Shown here: in pieces, positions 27,419 to 36,512 of the stretch | How positions within the stretch are numbered: position 1 is the first letter of the stretch | Layout: the number at the start of each line of letters is the position of its first letter | Source of the DNA: Acidobacteriota bacterium | GTDB lineage: Bacteria > Acidobacteriota > Terriglobia > Bryobacterales > Bryobacteraceae | Assembly (NCBI GenBank): GCA_026393985.1 | Contig: JAPKZB010000006.1 | Coordinates: forward strand, 79,891 to 143,890 | Length of the DNA stretch: 64,000 nt | Reading direction: 5' to 3' | The notes under the pieces: generated by a model | Seen by the model: only the letters and a program-made list of their open reading frames with translations | Told to the model about the DNA's origin: nothing | The model's database searches: none | Program-made: the position numbers and the translations under genes

Positions 27419-28963
27419 ATGCCACCAGATCGTGTAGCGAACGCCCGAGTCGCCGAACTCCGCCGCCGCCAGGCCACCGCCCTCGCCGGAGGCGGCCCCC
27501 AACGCCAGGCCCGCCAGCACTCCGAAGGCAAACTCTCCGCTCGCGAACGCGTCACCCTCCTCCTCGACCCCGATACCTTCGAAGAGCTCGACCAACTCGT
27601 CCGCCACCGCTGCCGCGACTTCGGCATGGACGACCAGGTCGTCGACGGCGACGGCTTCGTCACCGGCTACGGTCTCATCCACGGCCGCCTGGCCTACGTC
27701 TTCGCCCAGGACTTCACCGTCTTCGGCGGCTCCCTCTCGGCCACCAACGCCCAGAAGATCTGCAAGATCATGGACCTCGCCCTGCAGAACGGTGCCCCCG
27801 TCATCGGCCTCAACGACTCCGGCGGTGCCCGCATTCAGGAAGGCGTCCTGTCGCTCGGCGGCTACGCCGATATCTTCCTCCGCAACACCATCGCCTCCGG
27901 CGTCATTCCGCAGATCTCGGCCATCCTGGGCCCCTGCGCCGGCGGCGCCGTCTACTCGCCCGCCCTCACGGACTTCATCTTCATGGTGGACCACACGGCC
28001 CACATGTTCGTCACCGGTCCCGACGTCATCAAGACGGTCACCCACGAAGACGTCTCGAAGGAGGACCTCGGCGGCGCCCAGACGCACAACTCCCGCTCCG
28101 GCGTCGCCCACTTCCTCGCCCCCTCCGATCAGGAGTGCCTCGCCCACATCCGCGAACTGCTCCGCTATCTGCCCCAGAACAACGCCGAAGACCCGCCCCA
28201 GCTCCCGTCGACCGATCCCATCGACCGCGCCGCGCCCGAACTCGACACGTTAGTCCCCGCCGCCTCGAACCAGCCGTATGACATCAAGGAGGCGATCCGC
28301 CTGACGGTCGATGACGGCGAGTTTCTCGAAGTGCACGAGCATTTCGCCCAGAACATCGTGATCGGGCTCGCCCGCCTCGACGGCCGCAGCGTCGGCATTG
28401 TCGCCAACCAGCCCGCGGTTCTGGCCGGTTGTTTGGATATTAACTCCTCGACGAAAGCCGCCCGTTTTGTCCGCTTCTGCGATGCGTTCAACATCCCGAT
28501 CATTACGTTTGAGGATGTGCCCGGCTTTCTGCCCGGCACCGAGCAGGAGTGGGGAGGCATCATCAAGCATGGAGCGAAGCTGCTCTACGCCTATGCCGAG
28601 GCCACGGTCCCCAAGATCACGGTGATTACGCGCAAGGCCTACGGCGGCGCGTATTGCGTGATGGGGTCCAAGCATCTGCGCACGGATCTGAACTTCGCCT
28701 GGCCCTCGGCCGAGATCGCGGTGATGGGGGCGGAAGGAGCGGTGAACATTCTCTCCCGCCGCGACGACCCGGCGGGCCGGCAGGCCAAGATCGATGATTA
28801 CAACGAGCGTTTCGCCACGCCCTTTGTCGCGGCCGAGAACGGCTTCATCGACGCGGTGATTGAGCCCCGCCAGACCCGTGCCAAGCTGATCCGCGGCCTG
28901 CGGATGCTGGAGAACAAGAAGGTCGCCACTCCGCGCAAGAAGCACGGCAACATCCCGTTGTAG
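27419..28963 (+). CDS. Acyl-CoA carboxylase beta (carboxyltransferase) subunit
   Basis: Biotin-dependent carboxyltransferase subunit of 514 residues, PccB/MmdA type, which moves a carboxyl group between carboxybiotin and propionyl-CoA or acetyl-CoA. N-terminal half: [57 protein letters not shown]-terminal half: [32 protein letters not shown] and [12 protein letters not shown]. Biotin carboxylase and carrier subunits are not in the window. It starts 7 bp after the pdxA-like stop and may share its transcript. Its second half (from about 28250) has visibly lower C bias than its first half. Confidence 0.92.
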   Translation: MPPDRVANARVAELRRRQATALAGGGPQRQARQHSEGKLSARERVTLLLDPDTFEELDQLVRHRCRDFGMDDQVVDGDGFVTGYGLIHGRLAYVFAQDFTVFGGSLSATNAQKICKIMDLALQNGAPVIGLNDSGGARIQEGVLSLGGYADIFLRNTIASGVIPQISAILGPCAGGAVYSPALTDFIFMVDHTAHMFVTGPDVIKTVTHEDVSKEDLGGAQTHNSRSGVAHFLAPSDQECLAHIRELLRYLPQNNAEDPPQLPSTDPIDRAAPELDTLVPAASNQPYDIKEAIRLTVDDGEFLEVHEHFAQNIVIGLARLDGRSVGIVANQPAVLAGCLDINSSTKAARFVRFCDAFNIPIITFEDVPGFLPGTEQEWGGIIKHGAKLLYAYAEATVPKITVITRKAYGGAYCVMGSKHLRTDLNFAWPSAEIAVMGAEGAVNILSRRDDPAGRQAKIDDYNERFATPFVAAENGFIDAVIEPRQTRAKLIRGLRMLENKKVATPRKKHGNIPL

Positions 28964-29142
28964 CTTGTTCTGCGCCCGCCGCCGCTTGAAAACACCGGTT
29001 CTCCGCCGCCCCGCCCGCCCCCGTCGCCTCACCTTGGCCATGTAGGTGCCGACAAGTTCGCCTGAGGAGGAAACGCTGCGGCCAGACGTTATTAACAGCG
29101 TTTATTGGTGTCTGTCCGATTGCGGCCTGCGCCCGCCATAAC
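28964..29142. other. Short intergenic region before the peptidase remnant
   Basis: No gene is seen in these 179 bp. A short imperfect palindrome (AACAGCGTTTATTGG region near 29092-29108) is present, but no convincing terminator stem with a T run was found. Confidence 0.4.
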
Positions 29143-29640
29143 CGAGCCCCGCGCCACCGCCGCCACTACCTACTCCCACCCCAACTGCTGCGTCAAAAAC
29201 GCCAACTCATCCGCCAGATTCGCCACCCGCTTACCCAGCGGCAACCCCTGCGTGTGCCCCCCTCCGTGTCATAGTGCAAAATCACCGGCCGCCCCGACCC
29301 CGTCGCCGCCTGCAGCCGCGCCGCCATCTTCCGCGCGTGCAGCGGATCCACCCGCGTATCCGCATCCCCCGTAATCAAAATCGTCGCCGGATACTTCACC
29401 CCGTCTTTTACTTTCTGATACGGCGAGTAACTCAAAATATTCCGAAACTGCCCCGCCTCCTCCGCCGACCCGTACTCCGGCACCCAGAACCGCGCCACTT
29501 TGAATAAGTGATACCGCACCATATCGAGCAGCGGCACCGCGCAACTCACCACCCCGAATAACTCCGGCCGCTGCGTCATCGCCGCCCCCACCAACAACCC
29601 CCCGTTCGATCCCCCCCGGATCGCCAGCTTCTCCGGCCGC
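29143..29640 (-). pseudogene. Duplicated 3' fragment of the prolyl oligopeptidase gene
   Basis: About 498 bp nearly identical to the 3' end and downstream flank of the intact peptidase gene (31722-32220), in the same orientation. It encodes the last 160 or so residues, including GGSNGGLLVG (catalytic serine) and DADTRVDPLHARK, but is frameshifted by one missing C in the run near 29262-29267, so the GGH histidine end is lost. By eye there are about a dozen mismatches over the copy. The 5' two thirds of the gene are absent; homology stops abruptly at 29640. It marks the left end of the segment that carries the DUF2075 gene. Confidence 0.9.
29143..29640. repeat. Left copy of a ~498 bp direct repeat
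   Basis: Direct repeat partner of 31722-32220, spacing 2579 bp between equivalent bases. Recombination between the copies would remove the DUF2075 gene and leave a full peptidase gene. Confidence 0.9.
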
Positions 29641-29710
29641 AATCTGCCCCGGTTAATAGTCGCAAGGATCGTGCCGGGCTAAGTTTCTTCCCTATGTTAG
29701 GGTGATTGAT

Positions 29711-31695
29711 ATGAGCGCATTCTATGTCGAGTCCTTGCTGAAATTTGTTCGCGCGAATCCCGACGAAATCATGGGGCGGTTAGCCAAGGGACTGGCCGAT
29801 GCGGGGCTTGGCAATACCAAGGAAAACGTGCATTCCTGGGCGACAGAGATTGCGGAATTGCAAGCCGCCCTTGCCGGCTTGTTGAGTGATTGGCCGGAAT
29901 CGTCGGGCTGGCCTGTGCTGCTTGAGTACGTTATCCCCGTCATGAGAAAGCGGATCGATTGCGTTCTTCTCGCTGGCGATCTGGTCTACGTAATCGAATA
30001 CAAAGGAGGTCACTCCGCTAGTGCTTTGTCCGCCTTGAGGCAAGCGCAGGAGTATGCGCTGAGCCTGTTGGACTTCCATGAGGAGTCTCGTGGTCGAACA
30101 ATTGTTCCCATTGCCATTGGTTCATTCAAAACCAAAATCGGACTGAAGGTTCATCTCCTGCACGAAGGTGCGGCGATGGGCCCTTCCTTCTTGGCCAATG
30201 CAATTCTAACCATTCAGCGCGCCGCGGGAAATCAACGCGCTAAGCTGAATCCCGAGACGTGGAACAATTCGCGCTACTTCCCGGTTCCCTCCATCATTGA
30301 AGCGGCTTCGGCGATTTACCACAGTCATAACGTCGAAGATCTATCCAGTTTCCGGGCTGGTAAAGACGATCTCGACGCTACCGAGAGCGCAATCGTTCGG
30401 GCAGTGGACGACGCGATTCAGCGGCGAGCCAAAAAACTACTGATCCTGACCGGTGTCCCCGGCGCCGGGAAAACACTGGCAGGCTTAAACGCGGTGCATC
30501 AGATTGTGCAGAAGCTGAACCTCGGTCTGGACCAGGCCGCCTTCCTTTCGGGAAATGGCCCGCTGGTCAAAGTCCTCCAGGAGGCCTTGAAGCGAAGCTG
30601 TGGCCCGCGCCGGCGTGGCGCAGCGCGCGCGGTGGGATCCAGGATCGGAGAAGTCCATCGGTTCATCGCGGATAGTTACCGGGGAAGCCGTCCTCCCGCG
30701 AACCGCCTCGTTGTCTTCGACGAAGCCCAACGTGCCTGGACAGCGGCCAAGAACGACAAGAAGTTTAATCGGAATATCTCTGAGCCGGAGATGGTTCTTG
30801 AGGTAATGGGGCGCCATGAAGGCTGGGCTGTTGTCGTCGCGCTCGTCGGTGGTGGCCAGGAGATTCACGGTGGGGAAGCGGGTCTTGCCGCGTGGGGCGA
30901 TGCGATACAAAACATCTCGATTGGGAATTGATCACCTCTCCGGAGGCTCTCGTGGGCGGCGCCTCTGTGGCCGGTGCTCGGCTGTTTCGTGATGGCAGAG
31001 TCGAGGGATGCAAGCTTGAGCAGGAACCCCGGCTTCACTTGCGTACGTCAAAGCGGTCCTACGAGTCCAGGGTGACGGCAGCCTGGGTCAACGCTGTGCT
31101 GGAAGGCAGGAAAGCCGATGCGGCATCGCTTGCCAACGAGGGTCTCCCCATCACCATCACCAGGGAGTTGCCGGCGGCGCGTACTTGGCTAAACACGCAC
31201 GTCCAGAGTGGGCGTCGCGCCGGTCTGATTGCCAGTTCCGGTGCGGCCAGATTACGCGCCGAAGGTGTGGAAACCCCGACATTCAAAATCCTCGGAGGAA
31301 TCGATTACGTGAAATGGTTTCTTGAGCCGCTTGGCGACCATCGGTCCTCCAACCAACTCGAAGTTGCGCTTAGCGAGTTTGAGGTCCAAGGGCTCGAGCT
31401 TGATGTCTGTGCCCTGCTCTGGGGCGGTGACTTGGTCTTTCCGGAAGGTCGTATTGAGGCAAGGCGACTCGCCGGAACAAAATGGCGAGCGGTCTCCGGA
31501 CTAGGTGATCCGCAACTGGCCGCGGACGACTCAAAGACCAGGATCCTCAACAAATACCGCGTTCTGCTGACCCGATTTCGTAAGGCGATGACCATATACG
31601 TGCCCAAAGGGTCCGCCGAGGATGAAACGCGCCGGGCCGGCGACTTTGACGCCGTCTATTGCTATCTGACCGACTGTGGCGTTCGCCCGCTCTGA
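29711..31695 (+). pseudogene. DUF2075 helicase with PD-(D/E)XK-like N-terminus, one frameshift
   Basis: ATPase/helicase-like protein of about 660 residues if restored. The N-terminal region shows RIDCVLLAGDLVYVIEYKGG with a downstream Q-x3-YA, consistent with a PD-(D/E)XK nuclease core (D, then ExK). Walker A is TGVPGAGKTLAG and Walker B is LVVFDEAQRAW. Later motifs GGGQEIHGGEAGL and VLLTRFRKAMTIYVPKG are typical of DUF2075. The first frame ends at a TGA at 30929-30931, while the homologous continuation WELITSPEALVGG lies one frame over, so one base appears lost near 30915-30925. ATG at 29711 has AGGGTGA upstream. The segment is less GC-rich than its flanks, suggesting transfer. It may be a lesion or a sequencing error. 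Confidence 0.82.
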
Positions 31696-31721
31696 TCCCC
31701 CACCGCGGCGTCGCGGGGCCT

Positions 31722-32220
31722 CGAGCCCCGCGCCACCGCCGCCACTACCTACTCCCACCCCAACTGCTGCGTCAAAAACGCCAACTCATCCGCCAGATTC
31801 GCCACCCGCTTACCCAGCGGCAGCCCCTGCGTATGCCCCCCCTCCGTGTCGTAGTGCAAGATCACCGGCCGCCCCGACCCCGTCGCCGCCTGCAGCCGCG
31901 CCGCCATCTTCCGCGCGTGCAGCGGGTCCACCCGCGTATCCGCATCCCCCGTTATCAAGATCGTCGCCGGATACTTCACCCCGTCTTTTACTTTCTGATA
32001 CGGCGAGTAACTCAAAATATTCCGCAACTGCGCCGCGTCCTCCGCCGACCCGTACTCCGGCACCCAGAACCGCGCCACTTTGAATAAGTGATACCGTACC
32101 ATATCGAGCAGCGGCACCGCGCAACTCACCACCCCGAATAACTCCGGCCGCTGCGTCATCGCCGCCCCCACCAACAGTCCCCCGTTCGATCCCCCCCGGA
32201 TCGCCAGCTTCTCCGGCCGC
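31722..32220. repeat. Right copy of the ~498 bp direct repeat
   Basis: Covers the 3' end of the intact prolyl oligopeptidase gene plus about 27 bp beyond its stop. Partner copy at 29143-29640. Confidence 0.9.
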
Positions 32221-33776
32221 GTGTAACCCTTCGCCACCAACCACTCCGCCGCCGCAATAAAGTCGTCAAACGTGTTCTGCTTCTTAGCGAGCATCCCGCC
32301 CTGATGCCACGCCTCCCCAAACTCACTCCCCCCGCGCAGATTCGGCAGCGCCACCACCCCGCCCTGCTCAATCCACCACGCCATCAGCGCCGAAAACCCC
32401 GGCGTCATCGTCACCGTAAACCCGCCATAACCCGTCAGCAGCGTCGGATTGCTCCCGTCGAGCTTTCGGTCCCGCCGGTGCGCCACAAACATCGGCACCT
32501 TCGTCCCGTCCTTCGACGTATACCAAACCTGCTCCACCTTCACATCCACCCGCTCCACCGGCACCCGCTCCCGCGCAAATTCCGCCTGCGTTCCCTTGCC
32601 CACCGCGTACGAGTAAATCGTGTTCGGCTGATAAAACGAGTTATAACTCAAAAATGCCAGATCGTTCGTCCACTCCCCGTACAGATTCGTCGCCGTGCCC
32701 AGCCCCGGCGCCGCCAGCTCCCGTACTAACTTTCCCTGTAAGTCTACTAACTTGATCTTCGATTGTACGTTCTCGAGATACTGCAGCGCAATCCGCCCGC
32801 CCACCAGCGAAACGCCCTCCAACTGCCACGCCGTCTGCGGCACAATCTCCCGGGCCTTCGCCAACTCCGGCGCCCCCGCCGGTACCGTCAACACCCGCTG
32901 CCGCGGCGCCTTCCAATCCGTCGTAAAAACAATCGTCTCCTCCCCCGCAAACGCCCCCCGGAACCGCGCGTCAATCTCCTTGTTCACCGTCGTCACCTGC
33001 TTGGAAGCCAGGTCCATCAGATAAACCTCGTCCTTGCTCCCCGCCGACCCCAGCAGCACCGTCAACAGCAGCCGCTTCCCGCCCGGCGAAAGCTCGATGC
33101 CGATAATGTTCTGCGCCGTCAACCGGTCGCCGAACAGCCGCTCCGGCGCCTGCCCCTCCCGCTGCCGGTACACCGCCGGGCCCTGGTCTTCAAACTTCGA
33201 CAGGTACAGCGTCCGGTTATCCGGCGCGATCTCCACCCCCATGTACCGCCCCCGCGGCAGCCGCGCCCCCACGTCCTTGCCCGTCCCCACGTCGAGCAGC
33301 TGCACCTCCGTCTCGTCCTCCCCGCCCTTCCGCAGCCCGTACGCCAACACCGTCCCGTCCGCGTTTACCCCCTGTAGCGATACCGAAATACTCCCGCCCC
33401 GCGCGTTCGGGTCCACCAGCATCCGCTCCTTGCCCTGTAGTCCCTCCCTGACGTACAACACCGGCTGGCTCTGCTCCGGCGCCCGCCGCGTGTAGAACAC
33501 CCGCTGCTTCCGCACCGTCGGGAACGATACCGTCTCTACCCGCATCAACTCTTCAACGCGCTTGCCAATCGCCGCCCGTCGCGGCGCCGCGTCAATCCAG
33601 CTCCGGGCATACTTCTCCTGCGCCGCCAGCCACTCTCGCGTCTCCGGCGCCTCCTGATTCTCGAGCCACCGGTAGGGGTCCACCACCTCCACCCCGTGCA
33701 GCGTCTCCACTACCTTCTCCACCTTCGTCGTCGGAATCATCATTGCCGCAAATGCCACCAAAGTCAAAATTTTCAT
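31749..33776 (-). CDS. Prolyl oligopeptidase family serine peptidase (S9A)
   Basis: Exported serine peptidase of 675 residues that cleaves short proline-containing peptides. A short signal peptide (MKILTLVAFAAMMI) is followed by the N-terminal S9 propeller starting VEVVDPYRWLENQEAPETREWL. The catalytic domain shows the serine in RGGSNGGLLVG, aspartate in GDADTRVDPLHARKM and histidine in TEGGHTQG. Length agrees with the family. It lies 4 bp downstream of the HpnK-type gene in the mla-containing operon. Its 3' third was copied to 29143-29640. Confidence 0.93.
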   Translation of the reverse strand: MKILTLVAFAAMMIPTTKVEKVVETLHGVEVVDPYRWLENQEAPETREWLAAQEKYARSWIDAAPRRAAIGKRVEELMRVETVSFPTVRKQRVFYTRRAPEQSQPVLYVREGLQGKERMLVDPNARGGSISVSLQGVNADGTVLAYGLRKGGEDETEVQLLDVGTGKDVGARLPRGRYMGVEIAPDNRTLYLSKFEDQGPAVYRQREGQAPERLFGDRLTAQNIIGIELSPGGKRLLLTVLLGSAGSKDEVYLMDLASKQVTTVNKEIDARFRGAFAGEETIVFTTDWKAPRQRVLTVPAGAPELAKAREIVPQTAWQLEGVSLVGGRIALQYLENVQSKIKLVDLQGKLVRELAAPGLGTATNLYGEWTNDLAFLSYNSFYQPNTIYSYAVGKGTQAEFARERVPVERVDVKVEQVWYTSKDGTKVPMFVAHRRDRKLDGSNPTLLTGYGGFTVTMTPGFSALMAWWIEQGGVVALPNLRGGSEFGEAWHQGGMLAKKQNTFDDFIAAAEWLVAKGYTRPEKLAIRGGSNGGLLVGAAMTQRPELFGVVSCAVPLLDMVRYHLFKVARFWVPEYGSAEDAAQLRNILSYSPYQKVKDGVKYPATILITGDADTRVDPLHARKMAARLQAATGSGRPVILHYDTEGGHTQGLPLGKRVANLADELAFLTQQLGWE

Positions 33777-33780
33777 GCCC

Positions 33781-34557
33781 TTATAACTCCCGATACCCGG
33801 CCAGCTGAATCCCCGCCGCCTCCACCGCCGCCCGCGTCGCCGGATGAGTCAGCGCCCGCAACTCCTGCATCCGGCTCGCCTTCAGCCGCGTGTTCGCTCC
33901 CGCCAGCTCCCCACCCAGCCGGCCCGGATGACACATGAACTCCGTCACCCCCTCCGGCAGCGCCGGCAGCAGCCGCCCCAAATCCTTCTCCGTAAACGTC
34001 CCCGTCCACGCAAAGCCCGTAAAGGCGTCCGTCGTCCGCAGCCCCGCCTCCGCAATCGTCCGGCGCATGGCCCGCCGGCGCCACCGCATCACCCGGCTCA
34101 CTAATCCCTTCCGGCCGTAGGAAAACGGAAAATCGCCCGGAGAGCGAACCCAGCCGATCCCAAACTCCTCGGCCACCGTGCAGACCGCCCGCAGCACCGG
34201 CGGCAGCAGATGCGTATGCTTGTGCGTGTCCACATGCGTCGGCCGGATCCCCGCCGCCAGCACCTTCCGCACCTGCCCTGCAAAGATCTCGTACACGTCC
34301 AGCTGGCCGCTGTACACCGCCGTCGTGCAGCCCGCCAGCGACGCGGGCAGCCCCGGCATCCCCACCAGCGTCAAATGTACCCCAACGTCGAGCCCCGGGT
34401 GCTCGCCCGCCAGCCGCACCGCGTCCGCGAAGGCGTCTCCGTCAGCCATCAGCGTCGTCGCGGTCAAAATCCCCCGCTCGTAAGCCTCGATAATCCCGGC
34501 GTTCACGTCTCGGGTAAACCCGAAATCGTCGGCGTTCACCACTAACCGGCGCGGCAT
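33781..34557 (-). CDS. ChbG/HpnK (YdjC) family carbohydrate deacetylase
   Basis: Metal-dependent deacetylase of 258 residues. Landmarks are the start RLVVNADDFGFTRDVNAGI (metal-binding aspartates), DVGVHLTLVG and THVDTHKHTHLLP with histidine ligands. The family includes ChbG (chito-oligosaccharide deacetylase) and HpnK (hopanoid glucosamine deacetylase). It shares one base with the mlaD-like gene (TAATG), so it belongs to the Mla lipid-transport operon; this supports a hopanoid or envelope-lipid substrate, by inference only. Confidence 0.9.
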   Translation of the reverse strand: MPRRLVVNADDFGFTRDVNAGIIEAYERGILTATTLMADGDAFADAVRLAGEHPGLDVGVHLTLVGMPGLPASLAGCTTAVYSGQLDVYEIFAGQVRKVLAAGIRPTHVDTHKHTHLLPPVLRAVCTVAEEFGIGWVRSPGDFPFSYGRKGLVSRVMRWRRRAMRRTIAEAGLRTTDAFTGFAWTGTFTEKDLGRLLPALPEGVTEFMCHPGRLGGELAGANTRLKASRMQELRALTHPATRAAVEAAGIQLAGYREL

Positions 34558-35630
34558 TAAAACAGCTTGAGCTGAATCGTCAGGAACTTCTTCGGATTGG
34601 CCCGGAAGTCTTTCATGAAGGAGTTCATCTCCTTCATCGTGCCGTTCATCGACTCATACAGCTGCGGGTTCACCATCAGCTGCCCCATCGTGCCCTGGCC
34701 GCTCTGCAGCCGCTCCACCACCGCGTCGAGTCGTACCACCAGCTGGTTCAGGTTCTTGTACAGCGCCTCGTCCTTCATCAGCTTCCCGGCCGTGCCTTCG
34801 CCGCGGTTGATCCCGTCGATCGTCTTCCGCATCTCGGCAATCGTCTGCTTGGTCTCATCGTAAAGCGCCGGATCTTTGAGCAACTTTCCGGCGCTGCCCT
34901 TGCCCGCCTGCAGGTCGTCGATCACCGCATCGGTCTTCTTCAACGTGGTCCGCAAATCCTCGTAAATAGCATCGTCGTTCAGTAACTTACCAATCGTCCC
35001 GCGCCCGCTGCCGAGGTTGGCTGTGATGCTCTGCACCTCCGCCACCGTACTGACCAGCCGCGTGTAAAGCTCATCATCGGACAGCAGCTTCCCGATCGAC
35101 CCCTGCCCCTTCTCCACCATGCCGACGATGTTATCCACCCGTTCGACGATCTTCTGCAAAGACTGCAGCGACGGATAGGCCGCATTGACCAGGTCCTGGA
35201 ACTCACGGGTGTCGAGGCTCTTAAGCTCTCCGCCCGCTTTGAGCGCCGTCCCCGCTTTGCCCTTCTTGATGTTGATGTACTTGGTGCCCAGCAGGTTCTC
35301 GGCCCCGACCGCCGCCACCGAATCCGACGGAATTGCAGCCAGCTTGTCGGCATCGATGGCCAGTTCTAACCGAATGATCCGGTTGGGTGTGTTTTCGCCG
35401 CTCAGGGCAACTTTTGAAATTTTTCCGACAAGAATTCCATTTAGGCGAACGGCCGAGCCTTCGGTGATCGCCGCCGAGTCGTCAAGCAGGGTGTAGACCA
35501 TCAGCTCTTTGCTGAAAAGGCTTTTGTTTCCAGTCAGAAGGAACACGAGGAGAAAAAGGATGGCAAGCGCGACGAACGCCATCACTCCGACTCGAAGTTG
35601 TGCCCACGACACTTTGCTAGCTGATGGCAT
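34557..35630 (-). CDS. mlaD: MCE family phospholipid-transport protein, MlaD-like
   Basis: Periplasmic lipid-binding component of an Mla-type ABC system, 357 residues. One N-terminal membrane anchor (residues about 14-34), then an MCE domain (VYTLLDDSAAITEGSAVRLNGILVGK... LGTKYINI). The C-terminal half is unusual: five units of the pattern G-x-G-(S/T)-x-G-(K/Q)-L-(L/M)-x(3)-x-(L/I)-Y spaced roughly 42-47 residues apart (GQGSIGKLLSDDELY, GRGTIGKLLNDDAIY, GKGSAGKLLKDPALY, GEGTAGKLMKDEALY, GQGTMGQLMVNPQLY), likely a helical extension or tunnel. Located directly after the ATPase gene. Confidence 0.92.
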   Translation of the reverse strand: MPSASKVSWAQLRVGVMAFVALAILFLLVFLLTGNKSLFSKELMVYTLLDDSAAITEGSAVRLNGILVGKISKVALSGENTPNRIIRLELAIDADKLAAIPSDSVAAVGAENLLGTKYINIKKGKAGTALKAGGELKSLDTREFQDLVNAAYPSLQSLQKIVERVDNIVGMVEKGQGSIGKLLSDDELYTRLVSTVAEVQSITANLGSGRGTIGKLLNDDAIYEDLRTTLKKTDAVIDDLQAGKGSAGKLLKDPALYDETKQTIAEMRKTIDGINRGEGTAGKLMKDEALYKNLNQLVVRLDAVVERLQSGQGTMGQLMVNPQLYESMNGTMKEMNSFMKDFRANPKKFLTIQLKLF

Positions 35631-35648
35631 ATCGATTATTTCTGGCTT

Positions 35649-36512
35649 TTATGACGCTTTTCTGGCAGGATTCATGGAGAATTTGCTGATGTAGGGATCC
35701 TGGGAAGCGTCGAGTGCGGATTCTGACCCTTCGAAAACGAGCCTGCCTTCGTTCATCACCATGAATTTGGTTCTTTCGCGGATGGGGGAGTCGGCGGCCA
35801 GTTTTTCAAGGCAATCCTTCTCCGGATTGTAGCGAAAATTCGCCATCAGGTGCCCGTCCTGAAAGCGGTGGGTGATGATCGCTGCCGTGCTGTTCCGCAT
35901 TTCGCGGTCTTTGATCAGCAGGGCGATGATCGTGTTGGCGGTGATGGGGTCGAGCCCGGCGGTGGGCGAGTCGTAGAGGAACAGGTCGGGGTCGGCGACG
36001 CTGCCGCGCGCGATGCCGACGCGGCGGCGCATGCCTCCGGAAAGTTCGGAGGGAAACTTAGTCAGCGTATTGCCGAGTTCGACGAAGTTCAGGGCTTCCT
36101 GCACGTCGGGGCGGACGGAGTCGAGGGTAGGTTTCTTGCCGGCTGTCATGAAGCGCGCCTGGTTGAGGAGAGGATAGGCGACGTTTTCTTCAATGGTGAG
36201 GGAGTCGAACAGCCCGCCCTCCTGAAAGAGGACGCCGATGTGCGAGCGAACGTCATACCATTGGCGTTCATCGAAGTGGGTGACATCCTGTTCCATGACC
36301 GAGACGCGGCCGCTGGTGGGTTTGAGGAGGCCGAGGGCGATCTTCATGATCACGGTCTTGCCGGAGCCGGCGGCGCCGAGGATGATGCGGGTTTCGCCGC
36401 TCCAGATTTCGAACGAAACGCGGTCGAGTGCCGGTCTTGGTTGGTCGAACTGCAGCGAGACGTCCTCGAATTTTAGAATGCAGCGGGGCGCATTGGCTTT
36501 TGGGCGGGCCAT
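35649..36512 (-). CDS. mlaF: ABC transporter ATPase, MlaF-like
   Basis: ATP-binding subunit of the Mla system, 287 residues from the ATG at 36512, which shares one base with the mlaE stop. Walker A is ILGAAGSGKTVIM, the Q-loop lies in VLFQEGGLFDSLT, the signature is ELSGGMRRRVGIAR, Walker B is LFLYDSPTAGLDP and the switch histidine is in ITHRFQDG. The EGGLFDSLT after the Q-loop is characteristic of MlaF. A longer frame upstream is not needed. It would energise lipid movement through MlaE between inner membrane and MlaD. Confidence 0.93.
   Translation of the reverse strand: MARPKANAPRCILKFEDVSLQFDQPRPALDRVSFEIWSGETRIILGAAGSGKTVIMKIALGLLKPTSGRVSVMEQDVTHFDERQWYDVRSHIGVLFQEGGLFDSLTIEENVAYPLLNQARFMTAGKKPTLDSVRPDVQEALNFVELGNTLTKFPSELSGGMRRRVGIARGSVADPDLFLYDSPTAGLDPITANTIIALLIKDREMRNSTAAIITHRFQDGHLMANFRYNPEKDCLEKLAADSPIRERTKFMVMNEGRLVFEGSESALDASQDPYISKFSMNPARKAS

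Noticed and set aside
30890-30935. Programmed ribosomal frameshift in the DUF2075 gene
   Set aside because: No slippery heptamer or downstream structure is evident at the change of frame; a lesion or sequencing error is simpler.
35600-35700. Replication origin at the GC-skew switch
   Set aside because: No dnaA, dnaN, DnaA-box cluster or AT-rich unwinding region is seen, and skew also changes elsewhere in the window.
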